This document shows positions 52,232-59,924 of a stretch of 59,924 nucleotides of DNA, piece by piece. Positions within the stretch are counted from its first letter, which is position 1. Every line of letters begins with the position of its first letter. The position numbers were made by a program, and so were the translations under genes. A model generated the notes under the pieces. It saw only the letters and a list, made by a program, of their open reading frames with translations, did not search any database and was not told where the DNA came from. The DNA is from Plantactinospora alkalitolerans (GTDB lineage Bacteria > Actinomycetota > Actinomycetes > Mycobacteriales > Micromonosporaceae): the NCBI RefSeq assembly GCF_015690345.1, contig NZ_JADPUN010000079.1, forward strand, positions 1-59,924, written 5' to 3'.

Positions 52232-52798
52232 TCAGTCGGTGACCACGTGGCGCCGCCGGTAAAAGGCGTTGGCGGGCGGCAGGGCGAGCAGGACGAGGGC
52301 GACCAGCAGCGAGGGCGACGCCACGAACCCCGTAACGGCGGCCACGGGGTCAACCCACGCGGGTATCAGCTGACCGGCGACCGCTTCGACGCTGTCCCAA
52401 TCGGTCACCTCCGGGACCTCTCCTGAAGGGGCCGGGATCAGGGCCAGGGCCCGCCAGCACCCCGCCACCGCCAGTGTCACGCCGCCGATGCTCCAGGTGA
52501 CGATCCGGGTCCAGTTCCTGCCGACGAGGTTGACGAGCGCCAGCAGCAGGATGACGAGTGCGACCAGCGACACGACCAGGCCGACGCCCATCAGGAACAT
52601 CATCGGCAGCGCGGCGAACGAACTCGGCGCGCCTACCCGCTCGTGCGCCGCCATGTACGCGTCCTGGCTGACCGCCTCCGCGGCCACCTGCCCCAACCGT
52701 GCCAGGCCGCTCAGCGCCAGCAGCAGGCTGGACCCGACGACGACGAGGGTGGGCATTCGTCGCCGGGTCACCTCCGTCGTGCAACTCCCCGTGGTCAT
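52232..52798 (-). CDS. Hypothetical membrane protein
   Basis: 188 residues with four predicted membrane segments (about 16-36, 65-95, 100-118 and 150-172). No domain recognised. A Val/Leu-rich transmembrane layout with a loop between the last two segments (PAPSGEVPEVTDWDSVEAVA). Island cargo by position. Confidence 0.6.
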   Translation of the reverse strand: MTTGSCTTEVTRRRMPTLVVVGSSLLLALSGLARLGQVAAEAVSQDAYMAAHERVGAPSSFAALPMMFLMGVGLVVSLVALVILLLALVNLVGRNWTRIVTWSIGGVTLAVAGCWRALALIPAPSGEVPEVTDWDSVEAVAGQLIPAWVDPVAAVTGFVASPSLLVALVLLALPPANAFYRRRHVVTD

Positions 52799-52930
52799 GC
52801 GAACGGATGCTAGCTAGTGCGTGCTAGTGCGTGGCCCGTCGGTTCCATGAGAGCGGATCTCCTCGTCGGGCAGTCGTAGGACCGTCCAGCCTCCCCGGAC
52901 GGGGACAAGGTGGAGCGCCCTACGAGAGCG

Positions 52931-53100
52931 AAGAAGGCGGCGCCGGACGGCACGAAGCGCGCTACTGGCACGTGAATGTCCCGCAAGATCGATAGGAGCT
53001 GGAAACAGAACGGCCCCGGCTCGGCGATAGTGCCGTTGACCTGGGCCGGTACCTGTGGAGCGGGCGACGAGAATCGAACTCGCACCGTCAGTTTGGAAGA
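52931..53100 (-). repeat. Direct repeat 3, containing the 3' part of the intact tRNA-Gly gene
   Basis: Matches repeat 1 (50066-50234) over its length and repeat 2 over 52973-53100. Here the tRNA continues into a complete gene, so this is the original attachment site. Confidence 0.8.
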
Positions 53101-53129
53101 CTGAAGCTCTGCCATTGAGCTACGCCCGC
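53056..53129 (-). tRNA. tRNA-Gly (anticodon TCC)
   Basis: On the minus strand: acceptor GCGGGCG pairs with CGCCCGC, D arm AGCTCAATGGCAGAGC, anticodon loop CTTCCAA with TCC, T arm GTGCGAGTTCGATTCTC. The CCA end is encoded (53056-53058). It reads GGA codons and is the integration site of the region to its left. Confidence 0.95.
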
Positions 53130-53378
53130 GCTCGTCCCGGTCTCCCGCGACGCGACCGACAGCCTAACGCGTCGCCCCGGCGGGTGGATACCGGTATCCC
53201 GTCGAGCGGCCACCAGACGCCTCATCCGGCCACCACCCCGACTTCCGGGCGCCCGTCCAACGGCAAGATCGGCTGTCGCCGTACGCCAAGATCAAGCTGG
53301 ATTGGGACGACACGGCGCCGGTGTGCGGAGACCGGGCGGGCGGGACCCCGAGGGGACGGCATACACTCTTTCACGCCA

Positions 53379-53452
53379 CGGGGTGTGGCGCAGCTTGGTA
53401 GCGCACTCGCTTTGGGAGCGAGGGGCCGTGGGTTCAAATCCCGCCACCCCGA
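53379..53452 (+). tRNA. tRNA-Pro (anticodon TGG)
   Basis: Acceptor CGGGGTG/CACCCCG, D arm GGCGCAGCTTGGTAGCGC, anticodon stem CTCGC/GCGAG with loop TTTGGGA (anticodon TGG), T-loop GGTTCAAATCC. CCA not encoded. Confidence 0.95.
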
Positions 53453-53578
53453 CTGTCGTCCGCCGTCGCGGGGCGCTCCTGTCACCCCGCGCCGCCGGAC
53501 AGCCATGCCGGCTCGCCTACACTCGATGGGCTGAATCCGGCCCAGAATAAAGATCGAGATCCGTCAAGGAGTACGCCT

Positions 53579-54943
53579 GTGAAGAGCACCGTCGAGACTC
53601 TGAGCCCGACGCGCGTGCGGCTCGCCATCGAGGTGCCGTTCGTCGAGCTCGAGCCGAGCCTCAAGAAGGCGTACCGGGAGATCGGGTCGCAGGTCACTGT
53701 GCCGGGCTTCCGGCGCGGCAAGGTACCGGCCTCGGTGATCGACCAGCGGGTCGGTCGGGGCACGGTGCTCAACGAGGCTGTCCAGGATGCGATCCCGGAC
53801 AACATTCTCGCCGCGGTCCGCGAGCACGACGTGAAGACGTTGGGCCGGCCCGAGGTGGAGATCACCGAGTTCAACGACGGTGACTCGCTGAAGTTCACCG
53901 CCGAGGTCGACGTCCGCCCGCAGATCACGCTGCCCGACCTCGCCACGGTCGAGGTGACCGTGGACGAGCTGCAGATCGACGAGGACGAGATCGACAAGCA
54001 GGTCGCCAGCCTGCGGGAGCGGTTCGCCACGCTGAAGACCGTCGAGCGGCCCGCCCAGGACGGCGACTACGTGCAGATCGACCTCGCGGCGACCGTCGAC
54101 GGCGAGGAGGTGCCGGGCGGCTCGGCGACCAACATCTCGCACGAGGTCGGCAGCAAGCAACTCCTGCCGGGCCTGGACGAGGTCCTGGTCGGCGTCTCGG
54201 CCGGCGAGTCGAAGACCTTCGTGACGCAGCTCGTTGGCGGCGACTTCGCCGGCCGGGACGCCGACGTCGCGGTGACGGTCCGTACCGTCAAGGAGAAGGA
54301 ACTTCCCGCCCTGGACGACGAGTTCGCGCAGCTGGCCAGCGAGTTCGACACCCTCGACGAGCTCCGTGGCGACGTCCGCGAGCGGGTCAGCAAGTCGAAG
54401 AAGGTCGAGCAGATCTACGCCGCCCGCGACCGCGCCCTGGAGCAGATGGTCGCCGCCGCCGACGTACCCGCCCCCGAGGGCGTCGTCCGCGAGGAGGTCG
54501 AGCACCGCAAGCAGGCGATGGTCGACCAGTTGGAGCGGATCGGCGCCTCCCTGGAGGAGTACCTGACCTCCGAGGAGAAGACCGAGGAGCAGATCGACGC
54601 CGAGCTGACCGAGGCGGCCACCGAGGGCGTCAAGATCCAGCTGCTCCTGGACACCCTGGCCGACGCCGAGGAGGTGCAGGTCTCCGACGACGAGTTCGGT
54701 CACGAGATCGTGCACCGGGCGCAGCGTGCCGGGTTGGCTCCTCAGCAGTACTACGACCAGCTCGTCCGCTCCGGCGCGGCCGGAGCCGTCTTCGGCGACG
54801 TCCGCCGGGGCAAGGCCCTCGCGATGGTGATGGAGCGCATCAAGATCTCCGACTCGGCGGGCAATCCGGTCAACCTGGAGGAGCTTCGCGCCGCGAGCGG
54901 TGAAGATCAAGACCACGAACACGACCACGATCACGAGCACTGA
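53579..54943 (+). CDS. tig: Trigger factor, ribosome-associated chaperone and prolyl isomerase
   Basis: 454 residues, GTG start after AAGGAG. It has the ribosome-docking signature VPGFRRGKVPASVIDQ (helix-loop of the N-domain), a central FKBP-type PPIase domain (about 155-245: QDGDYVQIDLAATVDGEEV...LVGVSAGESKTF), and a long helical C-terminal chaperone domain. The tail is His/Asp/Glu-rich (DHEHDHDHEH), typical of actinobacterial trigger factors. It is followed by a terminator and the clpP genes, a conserved order. Confidence 0.98.
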   Translation: MKSTVETLSPTRVRLAIEVPFVELEPSLKKAYREIGSQVTVPGFRRGKVPASVIDQRVGRGTVLNEAVQDAIPDNILAAVREHDVKTLGRPEVEITEFNDGDSLKFTAEVDVRPQITLPDLATVEVTVDELQIDEDEIDKQVASLRERFATLKTVERPAQDGDYVQIDLAATVDGEEVPGGSATNISHEVGSKQLLPGLDEVLVGVSAGESKTFVTQLVGGDFAGRDADVAVTVRTVKEKELPALDDEFAQLASEFDTLDELRGDVRERVSKSKKVEQIYAARDRALEQMVAAADVPAPEGVVREEVEHRKQAMVDQLERIGASLEEYLTSEEKTEEQIDAELTEAATEGVKIQLLLDTLADAEEVQVSDDEFGHEIVHRAQRAGLAPQQYYDQLVRSGAAGAVFGDVRRGKALAMVMERIKISDSAGNPVNLEELRAASGEDQDHEHDHDHEH

Positions 54944-54962
54944 GCCGCGCGGGGGTCGACCG

Positions 54963-54993
54963 TCGGGCCCGGGCCTTTCCGGGCCGGGCCCGA
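54963..54993 (+). terminator. Hairpin after tig
   Basis: Stem TCGGGCCCGG (54963-54972) / CCGGGCCCGA (54984-54993), 11-base loop, ~20 bases after the tig stop. It separates tig from the clpP operon. Confidence 0.7.
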
Positions 54994-55030
54994 TCGGACA
55001 AAACCCCTGGGCGTACGCCTCCGGCGGCAA

Positions 55031-55047
55031 CTGCGCTGATAGCGAAC
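55031..55047 (+). promoter_or_regulatory. ClgR-type operator upstream of clpP1
   Basis: CTGCGCTGATAGCGAAC contains CGCTGATAGCG, which fits the published ClgR box core (CGCYNANRGCG). It lies 80 bases before the clpP1 start, where ClgR activates the clpP1P2 operon in actinobacteria. Confidence 0.65.
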
Positions 55048-55126
55048 AGTGCCCGGACAGGGGCGTTACGACCCCGGTCAGCGGTTAGTGTCGGGCGTAA
55101 GACGGCACGGAGAGCGAAGGGCTGCC

Positions 55127-55768
55127 ATGACTGGTTCAGACTTCTCAGCTATGCCCCTGCGGGTGATCGAAGCCCGCGGTGGGGACGCAATTGGCAACCT
55201 CGACGACTCGGTCTACAACCGGCTGCTCAAAGAGCGGATCATCTTCCTGGGCAGCGAGGTGACGGACCAGGTCGCCAACCGCATCTGCGCCCAGTTGCTG
55301 CTGCTCGCCGCGGAGGACCCGGAGCGCGACATCAACCTGTGGATCAACTCGCCGGGTGGCTCGGTCTACTCCGGCATGGCGATCTACGACACCATGCAAT
55401 TCATCGACAACGACGTCTCGACCGTCGCCATGGGCATGGCCGCGTCGATGGGCCAGCTCCTGCTCTGCGCCGGCACCAAGGGCAAGCGGTACGCCCTGCC
55501 GCACGCGCGGATCATGATGCACCAGCCGTCCGGCGGCATGGGTGGCACGGCATCCGACATCGCCATCCAGGCCGAGCAGATGCTCTACACCAAGCGGATG
55601 TTCCAGGAGCGGGTTTCCCACCACACCGGCCAGGAGCAGGCACAGATCGAGGCCGACTCGGACCGCGACCGCTGGTTCACCGCGACCGAGGCCAAGGACT
55701 ACGGCTTCATCGACAAGGTGATTTCCGGAGCCACCCAGGTTCCGGAAGGCGCCGGGACCCTGAGCTGA
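55127..55768 (+). CDS. clpP1: ATP-dependent Clp protease proteolytic subunit 1
   Basis: 213 residues from the ATG at 55127. Catalytic triad Ser107 (MGMAASMGQ), His132 (MMHQPSGG) and Asp in the EADSDRDRW stretch. Family signatures [10 protein letters not shown]-like [13 protein letters not shown] and FIDKVI near the end. It forms a mixed ClpP1P2 tetradecamer with the next gene product. Confidence 0.97.
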   Translation: MTGSDFSAMPLRVIEARGGDAIGNLDDSVYNRLLKERIIFLGSEVTDQVANRICAQLLLLAAEDPERDINLWINSPGGSVYSGMAIYDTMQFIDNDVSTVAMGMAASMGQLLLCAGTKGKRYALPHARIMMHQPSGGMGGTASDIAIQAEQMLYTKRMFQERVSHHTGQEQAQIEADSDRDRWFTATEAKDYGFIDKVISGATQVPEGAGTLS

Positions 55769-55779
55769 GGAGCTTGACG

Positions 55780-56445
55780 ATGACTGACCCGAACCTGCTG
55801 TCCGGCGGTTTCGAACCGGTGCACAACCGGTACGTCCTGCCCTCCTTCGTCGAGCGCACGTCGTACGGCGTGAAGGAGTCGAACCCCTACAACAAGCTCT
55901 TCGAGGACCGGATCATCTTCCTCGGGGTCCAGGTGGACGACGCGTCGGCCAACGACGTGATGGCCCAGCTGCTGACCCTGGAGGGCACCGACCCGGACCG
56001 CGACATCATCATGTACATCAACTCGCCCGGTGGCTCGTTCACGGCCATGACGGCGATCTACGACACGATGCAGTACGTCCGGCCGGACATCCAGACCGTC
56101 TGCCTCGGGCAGGCGGCCAGTGCCGCCGCGGTGCTGCTCGCCGCCGGTACGCCCGGCAAGCGGATGGCGCTGCCGAACTCGCGGATCATCATTCACCAGC
56201 CGGCCACCGAGGGCGGGTACGGGCAGGGCTCGGACATCGAGATCCAGGCCCGGGAGATCCTGCGGATGCGGACGCAGCTGGAGGAGATGCTCTCCCGACA
56301 CTCCAACCAGCCGGTTGAGCGGGTCCGTCGTGATATCGATCGTGACAAGTTCATGACGGCCGAGGAGTCGCGCGAGTACGGGCTGGTCGACACCATCCTG
56401 ACCAGCCGAAAGAAGGGTCTTCTCGCGGCCAACGCCTCGAGCTGA
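55780..56445 (+). CDS. clpP2: ATP-dependent Clp protease proteolytic subunit 2
   Basis: 221 residues; ATG 11 bases after clpP1 with GAGG upstream, so one operon. Ser114 (GQAASAAAVLL), His139 (IIIHQPATEGG), Asp in RRDIDRDKFM; INSPGGSFTAM. The C-terminus is longer than ClpP1's, as usual for the partner that docks the ATPase. Confidence 0.97.
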   Translation: MTDPNLLSGGFEPVHNRYVLPSFVERTSYGVKESNPYNKLFEDRIIFLGVQVDDASANDVMAQLLTLEGTDPDRDIIMYINSPGGSFTAMTAIYDTMQYVRPDIQTVCLGQAASAAAVLLAAGTPGKRMALPNSRIIIHQPATEGGYGQGSDIEIQAREILRMRTQLEEMLSRHSNQPVERVRRDIDRDKFMTAEESREYGLVDTILTSRKKGLLAANASS

Positions 56446-56455
56446 TCAACTCGGG

Positions 56456-56496
56456 TCAGAGGCCGGCCGGGCGGCGATACGGCGGTCGGCCTCTGA
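56456..56496 (+). terminator. Hairpin after clpP2
   Basis: TCAGAGGCCG (56456-56465) / CGGCCTCTGA (56487-56496), 21-base loop, followed by a partly T-rich stretch (CCCGTTTTGG). Confidence 0.7.
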
Positions 56497-56657
56497 CACA
56501 CCCGTTTTGGGGGTCGGAGAAACCTCGCGCAGCGGGTAACGTCGGTTCTGCACCGCCACCGCCGGTCGGGACCGGCCGGCACGAAGATCGACGGGGTGTA
56601 CCGTCCGCAGGCCAGTTGACCTTCCAGGGCTGGCCGATGAGCGCAGGGAGAACGTAG

Positions 56658-57945
<1,288 letters not shown>

Positions 57946-57950
<5 letters not shown>

Positions 57951-58005
57951 CGGGTCGGCCCGAAGCCTGACGGGTCAGCCCGAAGCATTGACGGGTCAGC
58001 TCGAC
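57946..58005 (+). repeat. 20-bp tandem repeat over the clpX stop
   Basis: Three units of CCTGACGGGTCGGCCCGAAG type at 57946, 57966 and 57986 with a few changes. The clpX stop codon is in the first unit. Noncoding. Confidence 0.7.
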
Positions 58006-58030
58006 CGCCCGACCGCTGCTGGTCGGGCGG
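58005..58030 (+). terminator. Hairpin after clpX
   Basis: CCGCCCGACC (58005-58014) / GGTCGGGCGG (58021-58030), 6-base loop, 54 bases after the clpX stop. Confidence 0.75.
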
Positions 58031-58171
58031 GACCGACCGTAGGCCGTAGCGCGGTGCTGTCCTGCCGGGGCGGTGGGACGCCGTCCGTTCCCACGGGTCC
58101 ACCCGCCCACCATCCATCGTGGGCTGTTGGACAGCCTGGTCACCCGTACCCCGTCGCCGTAGGCTCTCGGC

Positions 58172-58966
58172 ATGCGCGTCGCCGTCTGCCAACTCAACGC
58201 CCGCGACGACCGGAAGGCGAACCTGGCCGCCGCCGGCGAGCTGCTCGCCAGGGCCGCGGCCGCCGGTGCGGACCTTGCGATCCTTCCCGAGTACGTCGAC
58301 TACCTCGGCCCGTCGAGCGGGCTGCCGACCCCCGAGCCGACGGACGGCGAGTTCGCCGAGTTCTTCGGCGCCGCCGCTCGCCAGTACGGGATGTGGGTGC
58401 TCGCGGGATCGTTCCACGAGATCGGCCCGGACGAGGAGCACACGTACAACACGTCACTGGTCTTCGACCGTGGCGGCGCGCTCGCGGCGACGTACCGGAA
58501 GATCCACCTGTACGACGTGCAGATCCCGGGCCGGGTCTCCTATCTGGAATCCCGGAACGTGGCCGCCGGCACCGAACCGGTGGTGGTGGACGTCGACGGC
58601 GTACCGGTGGGCCTGTCGATCTGCTACGACCTGCGTTTCCCGGAGCTGTACCGTCAGCTGGCCGTCGCTGGAGCGCAACTGCTGGTGGTACCCGCCGCGT
58701 TCATGATGCACACCGGACGGGACCACTGGGAGGTGCTGCTGCGCGCCCGGGCGATCGAGAACCAGTGCTACGTGGCGGCGGCGGGGCAGATCGGCGATCA
58801 CGATCCCGGACGTACCTGCTTCGGCCGCAGCATGGTGATCGACCCCTGGGGAACGATCCTCGGCCAGGCGCCCGACACCGTCGGCGTCGTGGTGGTGGAC
58901 CTGGACCTCGACCGGCTGCACGAGATTCGCTCGGAGCTGCCCAGCCTGGCCAATCGCCGGCTCTGA
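58172..58966 (+). CDS. Carbon-nitrogen hydrolase (nitrilase superfamily amidase)
   Basis: 264 residues from ATG. Catalytic triad of the superfamily: E40 (LAILPEYVDYL), K110 (YRKIHLYDV) and C151 (GLSICYDLRFPELYRQ). The last motif is typical of the NIT1/NIT2 omega-amidase branch, which repairs deaminated glutathione or hydrolyses alpha-ketoglutaramate. Likely a housekeeping amidase; the exact substrate is not decidable here. Single gene. Confidence 0.9.
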   Translation: MRVAVCQLNARDDRKANLAAAGELLARAAAAGADLAILPEYVDYLGPSSGLPTPEPTDGEFAEFFGAAARQYGMWVLAGSFHEIGPDEEHTYNTSLVFDRGGALAATYRKIHLYDVQIPGRVSYLESRNVAAGTEPVVVDVDGVPVGLSICYDLRFPELYRQLAVAGAQLLVVPAAFMMHTGRDHWEVLLRARAIENQCYVAAAGQIGDHDPGRTCFGRSMVIDPWGTILGQAPDTVGVVVVDLDLDRLHEIRSELPSLANRRL

Positions 58967-59093
58967 GTCGACGGCCGGCTACGACGTCGACCCGCCGGCT
59001 CTGGGTCCACCGCCGGCCACGACGTCGAGTGGGGCGACCGTCCGTCGAGCGGTTCCCGCTGCGGTGCGGCCGCGGTCGGACGCCGCTGCGGGG

Positions 59094-59315
59094 TCACTGT
59101 AGAAGTACCCCGACCACGGCGAGGCCGACGATCACCGATGCGGTGACCAGTAGTCCGGTGGTCATCCGGGACATGCCCCGCCGGCTCAGCCGACGCACCG
59201 ACGCGATCAGGGCCAGCAGTACGAAACCGCCGATCACCAGTTGCCAGATGGGTAGCAGGAGAGCCGAGATGCTGTCTTGCGCCACGACGATGCCGATGTC
59301 GCTGGATGCGGCCAT
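59094..59315 (-). CDS. Small hypothetical membrane protein
   Basis: 73 residues if started at the ATG at 59315 (MAASSDIGIVVAQDS). The frame opens 14 codons further upstream. Two membrane segments: LLLPIWQLVIGGFVLLALIA and TTGLLVTASVIVGLAVVGVL. No family assignment. Confidence 0.6.
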   Translation of the reverse strand: MAASSDIGIVVAQDSISALLLPIWQLVIGGFVLLALIASVRRLSRRGMSRMTTGLLVTASVIVGLAVVGVLLQ

Positions 59316-59551
59316 GGTTGCCACTCTGGCACGCTCGGCCAGGTATGACACGGACAACCAGGCCCGGCCCGGGTAACGCGACGCCGAAGGTGAGGCGGAC
59401 GTCGATTTGCGTCGAGCGGGCCGGCAGCGTAACTTTCTCTCTGCAAGCGGGAACCCGGACGAACGGCCGGGCCGCGAACACTCCGGTCTTCGAAGGCAGC
59501 TGCCGGCGGAGGACGGGAACGGGTGGTGCGCTCAGCCGGATGAAGTTCAGG

Positions 59552-59580
59552 TTGAGATTGCGAGACCAACCGGGTAGAGT
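59552..59580 (+). promoter_or_regulatory. rRNA promoter P1
   Basis: TTGAGA (59552-59557), 17-base spacer, TAGAGT (59575-59580). The upstream GAAGTTCAGG block recurs before P2. Confidence 0.7.
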
Positions 59581-59726
59581 ACTTGAGGCCGGCAGGAGCC
59601 GGGCAGATGTGCCGGAAGCGGCCATCGGCCGGTCTGCAGGTTTCCCCTCGGATGACGAACGCCGGATGACGGTGGGCGTCAGCACGGGGACACTCGGGCG
59701 AAGCAGATCGAACCTGAAGTTCAGGC

Positions 59727-59755
59727 TTGACACTGCGACACCGACCGGGTAGATT
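59727..59755 (+). promoter_or_regulatory. rRNA promoter P2
   Basis: TTGACA (59727-59732), 17-base spacer, TAGATT (59750-59755): a near-consensus housekeeping promoter. Confidence 0.8.
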
Positions 59756-59906
59756 GGGCGAGTTGCCCCGAGGACGGGCCCAAAGTTTGGGACGCGATCG
59801 GTGTGTGTTTGTTCTTTGAGAACTCAACAGGGTGCTTGATAAGCCAGTGCCAAAATGATTGTTTTGGCAGCAAGTGTTTTTATTGTTGCCGGGTTGATTT
59901 TCCAAG

Positions 59907-59924
59907 TTTTTGTTGGAGAGTTTG
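59907..59924 (+). rRNA. rrs: 16S rRNA gene, first bases only
   Basis: The window ends in TGTTGGAGAGTTTG, the conserved 5' end of actinobacterial 16S rRNA, after BoxA and the processing hairpin. The exact mature 5' end is approximate. Confidence 0.85.

Larger units (their letters stand above)
59316..59906 (+). promoter_or_regulatory. rrn: Promoter and leader region of an rRNA operon
   Basis: 591 bases without a protein gene. It contains two good promoters (listed), an actinobacterial BoxA-like antiterminator TTCTTTGAGAACTCAACAG (59812-59830) and a hairpin TGCCAAAA-tgattg-TTTTGGCA (59848-59869) typical of the pre-16S processing stem region. A weaker third promoter (TTGCGT, 17 bases, TAACTT near 59410-59440) is possible. 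Confidence 0.85.

Overview
The window looks like chromosomal DNA of a high-GC actinomycete, most likely a member of the Micromonosporaceae. The evidence is the very high GC with many GTG/TTG starts, the actinobacterial tig-clpP1-clpP2-clpX block, a StrR-type regulator, and a 16S rRNA operon entering at the right edge with an actinobacterial leader. Genus-level placement is inference.

Layout. (1) 1-9.4 kb: the end of a secreted cellulose-binding (CBM2) protein; a secreted beta-helix carbohydrate-binding protein (Cthe_2159 type); a transposase remnant and a SUKH-type immunity gene; a response regulator/histidine kinase pair; and an operon of VTC-domain, DUF4956 and CotH-kinase proteins. (2) 10.0-36.7 kb: a biosynthetic gene cluster. 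A StrR/ParB-type regulator diverges from a 56-residue candidate precursor peptide, which an 18-bp hairpin separates from a tightly coupled run of genes. The run encodes a SPASM-type radical SAM enzyme, two B12-domain radical SAM enzymes, a nucleoside-phosphorylase-like protein, two more SPASM-type radical SAM enzymes, an amidohydrolase, an aldehyde dehydrogenase lacking the usual general base, an adenylation-ACP fusion and a KAS III-like protein. Convergent to it lie a LeuRS, an acyl-CoA dehydrogenase and a second KAS III-like protein. Then follow a condensation-domain-like protein, a fused PLP decarboxylase/acyl-CoA dehydrogenase, a free ACP and a second AMP ligase. (3) 36.9-53.1 kb: a secreted LamG protein, a 2020-residue secreted RHS protein with a C-terminal HExxH toxin-like domain, a lipoprotein that may be its immunity factor, and accessory immunity-like genes, pseudogenes and transposase remnants. 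It ends at a tRNA-Gly gene whose 3' part is repeated three times (integration scars). (4) 53.1-59.9 kb: conserved core genes: tRNA-Gly, tRNA-Pro, tig, clpP1, clpP2, clpX, a nitrilase-family amidase, a small membrane protein, and the promoter and leader of an rRNA operon.

How the cluster may work (inference): radical SAM enzymes modify a short ribosomal peptide, while carrier-protein enzymes make an unusual amino-acyl unit. An AMP ligase loads an amino acid on the ACP, a BtrK-like decarboxylase removes its free carboxylate, and an acyl-CoA-dehydrogenase-like domain oxidises the chain. KAS III-like and condensation-like proteins then transfer it. The phosphorylase-like protein could clear 5'-deoxyadenosine, and the LeuRS could be a self-resistance copy. 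I do not recognise this gene combination as a described pathway. The product, and even whether the peptide is the substrate, cannot be settled from sequence alone.
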